In this document: positions 7,722 to 16,170 of the stretch, in pieces
How positions within the stretch are numbered: the stretch's first letter is position 1
How the letters are laid out: every line of letters starts with the position of its first letter
Made by a program: the position numbers and the translations under genes
Assembly (NCBI RefSeq): GCF_008122205.1
Contig: NZ_PHNJ01000003.1
Coordinates: 372,001 to 436,000, forward strand
Length of the DNA stretch: 64,000 bases
DNA from: Natronococcus pandeyae
GTDB lineage: Archaea; Halobacteriota; Halobacteria; Halobacteriales; Natrialbaceae
Reading direction: 5' to 3'
The notes under the pieces: generated by a model
Seen by the model: only the letters and a program-made list of their open reading frames with translations
Told to the model about the DNA's origin: nothing
Database searches by the model: none

Positions 7722-8223
7722 GGACGGGCGCGAGGACGAGTACGGCGGCGCCGAGGAGCTCACACACACGACCGACGAGGGCGACGTCCAGATGGTCGAC
7801 GTCGGCAACAAACCGGACAGCGAGCGACGAGCGGTCGCCGCGGGCGAGATCCGCCTCCAGCCGTCGACGATCGAGGCGATCGGCGAGAGCGAGATCGGGA
7901 AGGGCGACGTGCTCGCGACGGCCCGCGTCGGCGCGATCCAGGCCGTCAAACACACCTGGGAGACGATCCCGATGTGTCACCAGATCCCGATCACGAACGT
8001 CGACACCGAGTTCGACCTCCGCGACGATCGGATCGAACTCGAGGTGGGCGTCGAGACCACCGGCAAAACGGGCTGCGAGATGGAGGCCCTCGAGGGCGTC
8101 ACGACGGGGCTGAACGTCGTCTGGGACATGGTCAAGGCCGTCGAGAAGGACGCGGACGGCCAGTATCCGGAGACGGGAATCGAGAACGTCCGCGTGCTCG
8201 AGAAGGAGAAACAGGAACGCTGA
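7714..8223 (+). CDS. moaC: Cyclic pyranopterin monophosphate synthase
   Basis: This 169-residue molybdenum-cofactor enzyme carries VDVGNKPDSERRAVAAGEI, MCHQIPITNVD and TGKTGCEMEALEGVT, all landmark MoaC motifs. With MoaA it converts GTP to cyclic pyranopterin monophosphate. The N-terminus has about 22 acidic residues before the core. The ATG at 7714 lies inside the last codons of nnr, so translational coupling is likely. The nnr-moaC pairing is one I recall from other haloarchaea. Confidence 0.96.
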   Translation: MSEDGREDEYGGAEELTHTTDEGDVQMVDVGNKPDSERRAVAAGEIRLQPSTIEAIGESEIGKGDVLATARVGAIQAVKHTWETIPMCHQIPITNVDTEFDLRDDRIELEVGVETTGKTGCEMEALEGVTTGLNVVWDMVKAVEKDADGQYPETGIENVRVLEKEKQER

Positions 8224-8280
8224 GCCGTCTGAGCCGTCGACCGGTCGGTCCGGCGCCGTGCGAGCCGCGTCGCGGCTGCC

Positions 8281-8472
8281 TCACTCGAGGTGCTCGAGCA
8301 GTTCGATCCTGACCCCGCTCGGGCTCTCGAAGAACGCGATCTTCAGATCGCCGAAGACGGCCGGCTCCATGAGGATCGAGACGTCGTTCTCGAACGCCGC
8401 GAGGGCGGCCTCGACGTCGTCGACGTCCGGCACTTTCAGCGCGACGTGGAAGAACGCGTTCGGGCTTACCAT
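8281..8472 (-). pseudogene. VOC/glyoxalase family C-terminal fragment
   Basis: The 63-residue frame starts MVSPNAFFHVALKVPDVDD and ends SPSGVRIELLEHLE, the second beta-alpha-beta half of a vicinal-oxygen-chelate domain with the typical terminal metal-ligand Glu region. Complete VOC proteins are about 115-140 residues, so this is roughly half a domain. No frame upstream supplies the missing N-terminal half. It could still be expressed and dimerise, but a truncated gene is the simpler reading. Confidence 0.55.
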
Positions 8473-8573
8473 ACCGGACCGGTTTCGGCTCCTCGAGCAC
8501 GATACTGCGTTCGAACGGCGCTGACCGTCGGTGCGGTTCGCCGGCGGATGGCTCTACCGGCAATCGGACGGGA

Positions 8574-9317
8574 TCAGAGGTCCATCCCGCCGTTGACGTC
8601 GATCACTTCGCCGGTGACGTACGAGGACTCCTTGCTCGCGAGGAACCGCACGACTGCGGCGATATCTTCGACCTCCGCCAGGCGCTCGAGCGGGATGCCC
8701 GCGATGATGCGATCGAGAACGTGGTCGGGAACGCTCTCGACCATGTCGGTCCGGGTGAAGCCAGGTGCGACGCAGTTGGCCGTCGACCCACCCTGGGCGA
8801 ACTCGAGCGCGATCGTTCGGGTGAAGCCGAACATTCCACTTTTGGCGGTGGCGTAGTTGGCCTGGCCGAAGTTCCCCTGTTTGCCGACGACGCTCGAGAT
8901 GTTGATGAGTCGCCCCTCTTCGGCGTTCCAGATGTCGTCGTAGAACGTCTGGGTACAGTTGAACATCCCGCCGAGATTGACGTCCATCACCCGATCCCAC
9001 TCTTCGCGGGTCATCTCGGTGAACTGCTTGTCGGCGGTGATGCCGGCGTTGTTCACCAGGACGTCGGCCGGGCCGAACGCCTCGTGGCAGACGTCGCGCA
9101 TGTGCTCAACTTCGTCGGGATCCGAAACGTCGGCCTGCGCTGTAACGGCCTGTCCGCCCATCGTCTCGATCGCGTCGACGGCCTCCTGTGCGGCCCCCTC
9201 CGACGATCGGTAGTTGATGACGACGTTGGCGCCCTCCTCGCCAAGGCGTTCCGCGATCCCGCGTCCGATCCCACGTGCCGAGCCTGTGATGACACAGGTG
9301 CGTCCGTCCATGGACAT
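8574..9317 (-). CDS. phaB: Acetoacetyl-CoA/3-oxoacyl reductase (PhaB/FabG-type SDR)
   Basis: This 247-residue short-chain dehydrogenase starts MSMDGRTCVITGSARGIGRG. The nucleotide-binding GSARGIG, the NNAG motif, the catalytic Ser in ISSVVGKQG and YATAK (Tyr, Lys) are all present, and the C-terminus DVNGGMDL is FabG-like. Alone it would be called FabG; its position right after phaC makes an acetoacetyl-CoA reductase supplying (R)-3-hydroxyacyl-CoA for PHA the likely role. A TATA-like element about 30 bp upstream indicates its own promoter. Confidence 0.85.
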   Translation of the reverse strand: MSMDGRTCVITGSARGIGRGIAERLGEEGANVVINYRSSEGAAQEAVDAIETMGGQAVTAQADVSDPDEVEHMRDVCHEAFGPADVLVNNAGITADKQFTEMTREEWDRVMDVNLGGMFNCTQTFYDDIWNAEEGRLINISSVVGKQGNFGQANYATAKSGMFGFTRTIALEFAQGGSTANCVAPGFTRTDMVESVPDHVLDRIIAGIPLERLAEVEDIAAVVRFLASKESSYVTGEVIDVNGGMDL

Positions 9318-9337
9318 CGTTATCGAACGTTCCACGT

Positions 9338-9356
9338 CCGATGGTATATAACGACC
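9338..9356 (-). promoter_or_regulatory. Probable TATA element of phaB
   Basis: On the minus strand, GTTATATACC lies about 28-35 bp upstream of the phaB start at 9317. This spacing fits a near-leaderless haloarchaeal transcript. The 187-bp gap between phaC and phaB therefore probably separates two transcription units. Confidence 0.45.
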
Positions 9357-9504
9357 TGTTAGTATACAAAACATGTTCCCGAAGCGTACACTCTTGGCCC
9401 CGTCCCTTCTCGAGCCGTCTCACAGCGCGTCCTCGAGTCGCGTCACGCTGCGTCACAAAAACCGTTCGAAGTGACGCCACAGGAGTCGAACTCTCGACTG
9501 TCGG

Positions 9505-11112
9505 TTACCGCTGCTGGGCCTGTTCGATCCAGTCTTCGATTCGGGTCGGGGGGATCCCCGTTTCGGCGGCGAGTTCCGCAGTGTCGGCGGACGCGAGTTG
9601 GTCGAACGTCTCGACGCCGGCCGTGGCGAGTTCGTCGGCGTACGCCTGTCCGACGCCGTTCAGTTCGGTGAAATCGTCGGTTTCAGAGTCGATCGCCGAC
9701 GAGACGCTCTCGTCGGTGACCTCTTCGGCGATCTCTTCGTCGACGTTCATCTCGCCCGGTTCGGCGGGCTCTTCCTGGATGTCGTCCTCGCTGCGCTCGA
9801 CGATCTCTTCGTCCGACCGGTCTGCGCCGTGATTATCGCTCGTCTCGGCTTCGATATCGGTATCGGCTCCGGAACTCGCTTCGTCCGTTTCGACGGTCGT
9901 ACCCTCCTCCGAGAGGTCTTCCGGGCCCGACTCGTCGCCCTCGACGTCTTCGGCGAGAGCGGCGTCAGACTGCTCGGGATCGGGCGTCTCCGGTTCGGCC
10001 GCTTCGGCACCGACGGCCTCGCCGTCCTCTCCGTTCGACCGCGCTTCGAACCACTCGCAGACGTCGGGCCAGAGTTCGGCGTGGCTCCGCGAGGAGACGG
10101 ACATGCCGATGTGACCCGTCGGGAACTCCATGATCTCGGTATCGTCGGACGAGACCGCCTCGTTGAACGGCTTGGACGCCTCCGGCGGGATGAGGTGGTC
10201 GTACTCCGCGACGATCTGGAGGACGGGCATGTCGATGTTGGTGACGTCGACGTGCTTGCCGTCGAGTTCGAGTTCGTTCTGGACCAGTTTGTTCTCCTGG
10301 TAGATGTCCTCGATGAACTCCTCGTAGGCGACGCCCGCGACGTCGATCCCCTCGTCGAGCCAGCGCTCCATCCGGGCGAAGTTCTCGACGAAGTCCTCGT
10401 CCTCCATGTTGTCGTAAAATCGGACGTACTTCGTCACGTTGTTCGCGACGGGATCCATCAGCGCGAAGCCGACGTCCAAGAACTCCGCCGGAACGTTGTC
10501 GAACGTCTCGGTGACTCTCTCCGGATCGTAGTAGTCTTCGGCACCCCAGAGTTCGAGGACGCCGCCTTCGCCGGTGAAACAGAGACCTGCTGCCATCAGT
10601 GCGAGGTTCTCGACCTTCTCGGGTTCGAGGGCGGCGTACATGGCCGACATCGTTCCGCCCATGCAGTAGCCGAGGATGTTGATCGCGTCCTGCCCCGAGC
10701 GCTCGCGAACCTCGTCGACGCAGTTGTCGATGTACCGGTTGACGTAGTCGTCGAGCGAGAGCGAGCGATCGAGCGTCGAGGGCTCGCCCCAGTCGATCAT
10801 GTAGACGTCGAATCCGGCCTCGAGCAGCGTCTGGACCACCGAGCGGTCGGGCTGGAGGTCGAGGATGTACGGCTTGTTGATCAGCGCGTAGACGACGAGG
10901 ATCGGGACGTCGTGTTGCTCCTCGGTCTGGGCCTCGTAGTGGAGGAGTTCGAGTTTGTTCTCCTCGTAAACGACTTCGCTCGGCGTCTGCCCGACCTCGG
11001 TGTTCTCGATGGTCTCGGTTCGATCGGGGGCGACCCGCGTCTTCTCGGCGAGGTCGGCAGCGCCCTCCCAGGCCTGGCGCTGCATCTCCAGGACGGTCGT
11101 ATACGGGTTCAT
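9505..11112 (-). CDS. phaC: Class III PHA synthase subunit PhaC with C-terminal HhH-like extension
   Basis: This 535-residue protein polymerises (R)-3-hydroxyacyl-CoA at the granule surface with PhaE. The alpha/beta-hydrolase core (about 1-365) has the lipase-like box GYCMGG with nucleophile Cys150, Asp305 in [10 protein letters not shown] and His334 in TGHIGMSV. After the core comes about 110 residues of acidic low-complexity linker. The last 55 residues ([18 protein letters not shown] ... [11 protein letters not shown]) look like a helix-hairpin-helix segment, resembling the C-terminus of the protein at 39972-41888. The ATG overlaps the phaE stop by one base (TAATG). Confidence 0.95.
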   Translation of the reverse strand: MNPYTTVLEMQRQAWEGAADLAEKTRVAPDRTETIENTEVGQTPSEVVYEENKLELLHYEAQTEEQHDVPILVVYALINKPYILDLQPDRSVVQTLLEAGFDVYMIDWGEPSTLDRSLSLDDYVNRYIDNCVDEVRERSGQDAINILGYCMGGTMSAMYAALEPEKVENLALMAAGLCFTGEGGVLELWGAEDYYDPERVTETFDNVPAEFLDVGFALMDPVANNVTKYVRFYDNMEDEDFVENFARMERWLDEGIDVAGVAYEEFIEDIYQENKLVQNELELDGKHVDVTNIDMPVLQIVAEYDHLIPPEASKPFNEAVSSDDTEIMEFPTGHIGMSVSSRSHAELWPDVCEWFEARSNGEDGEAVGAEAAEPETPDPEQSDAALAEDVEGDESGPEDLSEEGTTVETDEASSGADTDIEAETSDNHGADRSDEEIVERSEDDIQEEPAEPGEMNVDEEIAEEVTDESVSSAIDSETDDFTELNGVGQAYADELATAGVETFDQLASADTAELAAETGIPPTRIEDWIEQAQQR

Positions 11113-11657
11113 TATTGCTCCTCGAGGTGGTCGAGAACGCGGTCGAGTTTTTGCTCGACGGCGTGCTGACGGCGCTCGAGTTCGACGAGTCGGTCGCCGA
11201 CCTCGACGACGTCGCTTTCGGTCGCGAAGCCGAGCATGTGCAGCGTCTCCTCGGCGGCCTCGTCGGCCTGCTGCTGGAGTTCCAGTACGTCGCCGACGGT
11301 CTCGCCGGTCATCTTCGCGAAGGCGGTCGTCGACATGACCTCCTTGAACGCCTCGTTGGCCGTGTTGAGCCAGACGTCGCGGAACTCCTCGAGTTCGACG
11401 TCCTCGCCCTCGAGCGTGTCGTTCATCCGGTCGACCATCTGCTGGGAGGCGTTCATCCACGTCTCGTAGGCTCGAGCGTAGCCCTCGACCCCTTCGGAGA
11501 TCTCCTCCTCTTCGGTCATCTCACCGACGGTCTCGGACCAGCTTTCGACGAACCGGGCCTGGGCTTCCATGTTGTCCTCGAGCGCGTCGAGGAACTGCTC
11601 GTTCCACTGTTCGGCGAATGCGTTCCAGTTCTGTGACTGGGGCTGTGAGTCTGTCAT
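11112..11657 (-). CDS. phaE: PHA synthase subunit PhaE
   Basis: This 181-residue, largely helical acidic protein starts [20 protein letters not shown]. Its C-terminal coiled coil ([20 protein letters not shown]) and its position immediately before phaC, with TAATG overlap, match the haloarchaeal PhaE subunit required for class III synthase activity. Haloarchaeal PhaE is short and diverges strongly from bacterial PhaE, so the identification rests on context plus composition. It lies 42 bp after phaP in the same orientation. Confidence 0.9.
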   Translation of the reverse strand: MTDSQPQSQNWNAFAEQWNEQFLDALEDNMEAQARFVESWSETVGEMTEEEEISEGVEGYARAYETWMNASQQMVDRMNDTLEGEDVELEEFRDVWLNTANEAFKEVMSTTAFAKMTGETVGDVLELQQQADEAAEETLHMLGFATESDVVEVGDRLVELERRQHAVEQKLDRVLDHLEEQ

Positions 11658-11699
11658 TGGGGGAAAATTTGGGTCGTGTGAACAAAAGGCTGTGGTCGA

Positions 11700-12185
11700 T
11701 TACGCGGAGACGTCGAACTCGTCGGCGGCGTCCTCGACGTTCTCGGCGACGACCGACGCGTTCTGCTCGACCTGTTCGTGGGCCTCGAGTGCGGCGTCGA
11801 AGGAGCTGTCGACGACGTTGGAGTAGCTGGCGGCGAACTCGTCGTAGGCGGCCTCGGACTCCTCGAGTGCGTCGGCGACGGACTGGAGCGACTCGGTCTG
11901 GGCCTCGGTCGCGGAGTCGACGCTCTCGTCGACGATCTCACGGAACGCGTCCATGTCCGTGCTCTCCTCGGGCAGCGAGGCCTCCAGAGCGTCGAGGTAG
12001 GCGTGAACGGCGCCCTTGGTGAGGTCGGCGTTGGATTCGACGACATCGCTCGAGGAGTCGATGGCGTCGACGAAGGCGCTGAACGACGTCTTCTGGGCCT
12101 CGAGGGCGTCGTGGGTGAGGGTCTGGCTCTGTTCGATTGCGGTGCGCTGTGCGTCGAAGACTGCGGTGAATGGGTTCTGTGTCAT
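11700..12185 (-). CDS. phaP: Phasin PhaP (PHA granule structural protein)
   Basis: This 161-residue protein is all helical and Ala/Glu/Ser-rich, starting MTQNPFTAVFDAQRTAIEQS. Amphipathic helices such as FDAALEAHEQVEQNASVVAE fit a granule-surface phasin. It sits 2 bp after phaR and 42 bp before phaE, the arrangement described for Haloferax mediterranei phaRPEC. A very similar opening segment (FxAQxTAIE) recurs inside the large protein at 39972-41888. Confidence 0.9.
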   Translation of the reverse strand: MTQNPFTAVFDAQRTAIEQSQTLTHDALEAQKTSFSAFVDAIDSSSDVVESNADLTKGAVHAYLDALEASLPEESTDMDAFREIVDESVDSATEAQTESLQSVADALEESEAAYDEFAASYSNVVDSSFDAALEAHEQVEQNASVVAENVEDAADEFDVSA

Positions 12186-12187
12186 GG

Positions 12188-12505
12188 TTATTGATCTCGG
12201 TTGCGTTTGACGGGGACGACGATCGTCTGGACGATGTCGCCCTCCTCGATGTCGAGGGCATCCCGCTCCGGTTCGGGAATGCTGATCCGACCGCCGCTCT
12301 GGACGCGAGCCTTGAACGTCGCCGTACCCATGTTCATGGGACCGAAGTTCGACGCGTTCTGAAGTGGGTTCGCGGAACTCGCCTGCATCAACTGTTTCAG
12401 CATCTCCTGCTGGGATTCAGCGACCTGCTCTCCGGCATCCTGCATCTGCTCGGCGAACATCGCTGGCGGAAACCAGGGCGATCGGTCGGAGTCTTCCGTC
12501 ATCAT
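12188..12505 (-). CDS. phaR: PhaR, AbrB/SpoVT-type regulator of PHA genes
   Basis: This 105-residue protein has an amphipathic helical N-terminal half (PPAMFAEQMQDAGEQVAESQ) and a C-terminal SpoVT/AbrB swapped-hairpin domain (ARVQSGGRISIPEPERDALD, then IEEGDIVQTIVVPVKR). In Haloferax mediterranei such a protein, PhaR, binds both granules and the phaRP promoter and represses it. The helical half would be the granule-binding part. Two adjacent ATGs (12505 and 12502) are possible starts. Autoregulation is suggested by a palindrome just upstream of the TATA region. Confidence 0.88.
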   Translation of the reverse strand: MMTEDSDRSPWFPPAMFAEQMQDAGEQVAESQQEMLKQLMQASSANPLQNASNFGPMNMGTATFKARVQSGGRISIPEPERDALDIEEGDIVQTIVVPVKRNRDQ

Positions 12506-12523
12506 CCCAACCAACGCTCTCGT

Positions 12524-12575
12524 CGCTAATAAGCGTTTCCGCTGAATACCACTGAATGTCACTAGATGGTATTCA
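12524..12575 (-). promoter_or_regulatory. phaR core promoter with upstream 9-bp palindromic operator candidate
   Basis: Perfect inverted repeats TGAATACCA (12543-12551) and TGGTATTCA (12567-12575) are separated by 15 bp. On the minus strand this palindrome lies just upstream of a BRE/TATA-like GGAAACGCTTATTAG (12524-12538), which is about 20-30 bp before the phaR ATG. The position suits a repressor or activator site, plausibly PhaR itself. This is inference from geometry only. Confidence 0.5.
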
Positions 12576-12656
12576 ATGTATGTGGTCCCCGGGACTGTCG
12601 ACTCCGCGACCGATTGTCGGCCCTCGTACCCTCGAGTGAGTGGTTCAACCGAGTTT

Positions 12657-12690
12657 TACCGGCATCAACTGCCGGTAACTTCGAATTAGT
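12657..12690 (+). promoter_or_regulatory. Palindrome and TATA-like element upstream of phaJ
   Basis: A perfect 8-bp inverted repeat, TACCGGCA (12657-12664) and TGCCGGTA (12670-12677), is followed immediately by AACTTCGAATTAGT, a BRE/TATA-like stretch about 50 bp before the phaJ ATG. It differs in sequence from the palindrome on the phaR side, so a different regulator may act, or only one is functional. Confidence 0.4.
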
Positions 12691-12735
12691 CCATCCAAAG
12701 GAGTCATAACCTCCTCACTCCTATGCCGTCACAAG

Positions 12736-13371
12736 ATGTCACACCAGAACGCCGGTGAGAACGGTTTTTCCACCCTGGCAAACGTCTGGTCGGCAACGAC
12801 CCGTGCTCTCCTCGAGAACGCGACCGCAGCGAACCGCGCCGTTGTCTCCGCGATGGATTCGACCGAGACGAGCGGCGGATCGAACGCCGAGACGACGGAC
12901 GCGGCTCTCCCGTCGCTCGAGTACTCCGACGTCGACTGGGAGTTCGACCGCAGCGTCAGCGATCCGGCGAACCTCGGCGCCGGCGACACGGTCACCTTCG
13001 AGAAGGCGATCTCCGAGGAAGACGTTCGCGCGTTCGCGGAGATCAGCGGTGACACGAATCGTCTCCACCTCGACGAAGCGTTCGCTGCCGACACCCGCTT
13101 CGGCGAGCGTATCGTCCACGGGACGCTGGTCTCCGGACTCATCAGCGCCGCCCTGGCCCGCCTGCCCGGTCTCACGATCTACCTCTCGCAGGACCTCGAG
13201 TTCGCCGGTCCGGTCGGCATCGGTGATCGCGTCTCCGCTCGCGTCGAAATCCTCGAGGATCTCGGCAACGACCAGTACCGACTCGAGACGGTGGTTCGCG
13301 ACGAGAACGACGACACGACGGTCGTCGACGGTGAGGCCGTCGTCCTGATCGACGACCTGCCCGAGGCGTAG
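12736..13371 (+). CDS. phaJ: (R)-specific enoyl-CoA hydratase PhaJ, MaoC family
   Basis: This 211-residue protein has a hot-dog hydratase domain at about residues 75-205. The hydratase motif AEISGDTNRLHLDEAFA holds Asp106 and His111, the expected catalytic pair, followed by FGERIVHGTLVSGL. It converts trans-2-enoyl-CoA to (R)-3-hydroxyacyl-CoA for PHA. About 65 extra N-terminal residues, with a helical FSTLANVWSATTRALLENAT segment, are unusual for PhaJ and could target granules. It is divergent from phaR across a 230-bp region. Confidence 0.88.
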   Translation: MSHQNAGENGFSTLANVWSATTRALLENATAANRAVVSAMDSTETSGGSNAETTDAALPSLEYSDVDWEFDRSVSDPANLGAGDTVTFEKAISEEDVRAFAEISGDTNRLHLDEAFAADTRFGERIVHGTLVSGLISAALARLPGLTIYLSQDLEFAGPVGIGDRVSARVEILEDLGNDQYRLETVVRDENDDTTVVDGEAVVLIDDLPEA

Positions 13372-13423
13372 TCGACTCGCCGGACGGTTCCCGCTTTTCC
13401 ATCGCGTCGCGGACCGAACGTCG

Positions 13424-13440
13424 GGCAGTATAATACTGCC
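13424..13440. terminator. Perfect 17-bp palindrome downstream of phaJ
   Basis: GGCAGTATAATACTGCC is a perfect palindrome (8-bp arms, single central base) 53 bp after the phaJ stop. A second inverted repeat, CGTCACC/GGTGACG with loop GCT, lies at 13479-13495. They could terminate phaJ or bind a regulator of the downstream mutase gene, whose TATA-like ACAGTATAAGTAG lies at about 13535-13547. The short TATA-containing palindrome may be bifunctional. Confidence 0.35.
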
Positions 13441-13569
13441 AGACAGAACTATTCGAAGATCGGTCGCTCGAACTCGGTCGTCACCGCTGGTGACGGCTGG
13501 AATTTCGCGACCGACCTCTCACTGACTTCTGTCCGACAGTATAAGTAGCTCCTCGCGGAACGGGCCACC

Positions 13570-14940
13570 ATGACATTGTTCGGGACCGCTGGGATCCGCG
13601 GCCCAGTCGAGGAAGTATCGCCGTCGCTCGCCCTCGCCGTTGGCCAGGCCGCCGGCGAACCGGGGACGACGTTCGTCGTCGGACGCGACGGCCGAGAGAC
13701 GGGACCGGCGCTCGCGGCGGCGATGGAAGCCGGCCTCGAGAGCGCGGGCGCCGACGTCCAGCGCGCCGGCCAGCTGCCGACGCCGGCACTCGCCTTCGCC
13801 TCGCGCGGCCGTCGAGGCGTCATGCTCACCGCGAGTCACAACCCGCCGAGCGACAACGGGATCAAACTCTTCGTCGACGGCGTCGAGTACGACAGCGAAG
13901 CCGAGAGCCTGATCGACGAACAGGTCGCCGCCGAGTCCTCCGGACTCGCGTCGTGGCAGGAGTGGGGCCACTCGACCACTGCCGACGTCCTCGAGCAGTA
14001 CCGCGACGCCGTCGAGAACTACGTTCGCACTCGATTCGATGAGCGGGCACACCCGCTGGCGGGACTGTCGGTCGCGGTCGACTGCGGCAACGGGGTGGGA
14101 GCGCTCGCGACCCCACAGGTCCTCGACGACCTCGGCGCCGAGGTCGTCGCCGTCAACGCGAACGTCGACGGCTACTTCTCCGGACGCGACAGCAAGCCGA
14201 CGCCGGAGACGCTGACGGAGTTCAGCGACTTCCTCGTGGAAAGCGCGTTCGACCTCGGATTGGCCCACGACGGCGACGCCGACCGCCTCGTCGTGCTCAC
14301 GCCCGACGGCGAGGTCATCCACGAGGACACCGTCCTCGCCCTCGTCGCAGCCCACTACACCGAGGAAAGCGAGGTCGACGATCCCGTGGTCGTCACCACG
14401 CCGAACGCCTCGGCCCGAATCGACGAGCAGGTCCGCGAGGCGGGCGGGCGCGTCGAACGCGTTCGACTCGGCTCGCTTCACGAGGGCATCGCCAGAGAAC
14501 GTTCTCGTGGCGGCGAGGAGACGACGGTCGTTTTCGCGGCCGAGCCCTGGAAACACATCCACACCGCCTTCGGCGGCTGGATCGACGGCGTCACGAGCGC
14601 CGCCGTCGTCGCCGCGCTCACCGCTGAGGCGGGCGACACCGCGACGCTTCGGGAACCCGTCACCGAGCGACCCTACCGGAAGGTGAGCATCGACTGTCCC
14701 GACCGGCTCAAAGCCGACGCGATGGCCGCACTCGAGACCGACCTCCCCGACGCGTTTCCGGATGCGGCCGTCGACACGAATTACGGCGTTCGCCTCGAGT
14801 TCGAGGACGCCTCCTGGATACTCGTTCGACCGAGCGGCACCGAACCGTACGTCCGGCTCTACGCCGAGAGCGACGAGGTCGACGACCTGGCCACAGAGGG
14901 ACGAACCGTCGTCGAGCGGGCGATCGACTCGATCCGATAG
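13570..14940 (+). CDS. glmM: Phosphoglucosamine/phosphomannomutase family protein
   Basis: This 456-residue alpha-D-phosphohexomutase has the phosphoserine loop MLTASHNPPSDNGIK (Ser89), the metal-binding loop HDGDADRLVV, the sugar-specificity region and the C-terminal phosphate-binding loop VRPSGTEPYVRLYAES. It interconverts hexose 1- and 6-phosphates; glucosamine is favoured by resemblance to archaeal GlmM, but mannose or glucose specificity cannot be excluded. It appears monocistronic with a TATA-like element about 25-35 bp upstream. Confidence 0.9.
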   Translation: MTLFGTAGIRGPVEEVSPSLALAVGQAAGEPGTTFVVGRDGRETGPALAAAMEAGLESAGADVQRAGQLPTPALAFASRGRRGVMLTASHNPPSDNGIKLFVDGVEYDSEAESLIDEQVAAESSGLASWQEWGHSTTADVLEQYRDAVENYVRTRFDERAHPLAGLSVAVDCGNGVGALATPQVLDDLGAEVVAVNANVDGYFSGRDSKPTPETLTEFSDFLVESAFDLGLAHDGDADRLVVLTPDGEVIHEDTVLALVAAHYTEESEVDDPVVVTTPNASARIDEQVREAGGRVERVRLGSLHEGIARERSRGGEETTVVFAAEPWKHIHTAFGGWIDGVTSAAVVAALTAEAGDTATLREPVTERPYRKVSIDCPDRLKADAMAALETDLPDAFPDAAVDTNYGVRLEFEDASWILVRPSGTEPYVRLYAESDEVDDLATEGRTVVERAIDSIR

Positions 14941-15112
14941 CTCGAGTCGGTCACTCGGGTCCGGCCGAACGATCGATGAGTTGCCAATTACTCAACTCGT
15001 ATGCGTTTATTATTATTGCTATGAAGTCTGATAGCTTCTACAATGCACGATCGTCCAGTCAGGAGGTTCGAATCCGCATCATTTAACCCAGCCTCGTGCA
15101 CACACCATTATC

Positions 15113-16165
15113 ATGGTGCGTGATAGACGGACGTTCTTGTACAGCACGGGTGTGGCCGGTCTCGCGGCGCTTGCCGGTTGCGTCGGCGGGTTCGACGAGG
15201 GAGGAGAGGGTGAAGATAGCAACGTCGGCATGGTCTACGCGACCGGCGGGCTGGGCGACGACTCGTTCAACGACATGGCCCAACAGGGCGTCCTGCAGGC
15301 CGAAGAGGAGTTCGGCGTCTCGTTCGACGAGGCCGAACCGGACTCCGTCGGCGAGTTCGACGGCGCACAGCGGAGTTTCGCCGACTCCGGCGACTACGAT
15401 CTGGTCAGCTGTATCGGCTTCGCCCAGGAGGACGCGCTCGTCGGGAACGCCGAGGAGTACCCCGATCAGAACTTCATGATCGTCGATACGGTCGTCGAGG
15501 CGGACAACGTCCGCAGCTACGTCTTCGACGAGCCCGCGGGTTCGTTCCTCGTCGGGACCCTCGCGGGCCTGCTGACGGATACCGAGTTCGCGGCCGGCGA
15601 CGGCGAGACCAACCCCGACGAGTCGGTCGTCGGCTTCGTCGGCGGTGCGGAGTCGCCGCTGATCGAGTCGTTCCACGCCGGCTTCGAGGCCGGCGTCGAA
15701 CACGCCAACCCGGACGCGGAGGTTCTCTCGAGCTACGTCGGTGACTTCAACGACACCGCAGGCGGCCAGGAGACGGCGCGCTCGATGTACGAGTCCGGCG
15801 CGGACGTCGTCTTCCACGCCGCGGGCCGGACGGGAATCGGCGTCTTCCAGGCCGCCGAATCCGAGGGCCGGTTCGCGATCGGCGTCGACGACGACCAGTC
15901 CGTGAGCCAGGAGGATTACGCGGACGTCATTCTCTCGAGTATGGTCAAGCGCGTGGACGAGGCGGTGTTCACCGCGATCGAGTCCGTCATCGACGACGCC
16001 TTCGAGGGCGGTGAAGTCGAGGAGCTCGGCCTCGAGGACGACGCGGTCGAGAACGTCTACGGGGAGTCGATCGGCGACGAGATTCCGGACGAGATCACCG
16101 AGGAGGTCGAATCGACCCGACAGCAGATCATCGACGGGGAGATCGAGGTTCCGGACGAGCTGTGA
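15113..16165 (+). CDS. BMP-family substrate-binding lipoprotein of a nucleoside ABC importer
   Basis: This 350-residue protein starts with a Tat-type signal (RDRRTFLYSTGVAG) and a lipobox LAGC, so it should be exported folded and lipid-anchored. The mature region has the BMP/PnrA features MVYATGGLGDDSFNDMAQQG and VGFVGGAESPLIESFHAGFE, plus AAGRTGIGVFQAAE. BMP proteins usually bind purine or pyrimidine nucleosides. It is the first gene of a four-gene transporter operon. A TATA-like GTTTATTATTATTGC lies about 95 bp upstream. Confidence 0.93.
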   Translation: MVRDRRTFLYSTGVAGLAALAGCVGGFDEGGEGEDSNVGMVYATGGLGDDSFNDMAQQGVLQAEEEFGVSFDEAEPDSVGEFDGAQRSFADSGDYDLVSCIGFAQEDALVGNAEEYPDQNFMIVDTVVEADNVRSYVFDEPAGSFLVGTLAGLLTDTEFAAGDGETNPDESVVGFVGGAESPLIESFHAGFEAGVEHANPDAEVLSSYVGDFNDTAGGQETARSMYESGADVVFHAAGRTGIGVFQAAESEGRFAIGVDDDQSVSQEDYADVILSSMVKRVDEAVFTAIESVIDDAFEGGEVEELGLEDDAVENVYGESIGDEIPDEITEEVESTRQQIIDGEIEVPDEL

Positions 16166-16170
16166 GTGCT

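Noticed and set aside
10000-11100. Long plus-strand open frame antisense to phaC
   Set aside because: It is a codon-bias shadow in high-GC DNA. The minus strand carries PhaC with all catalytic residues, and the antisense frame has no family features.
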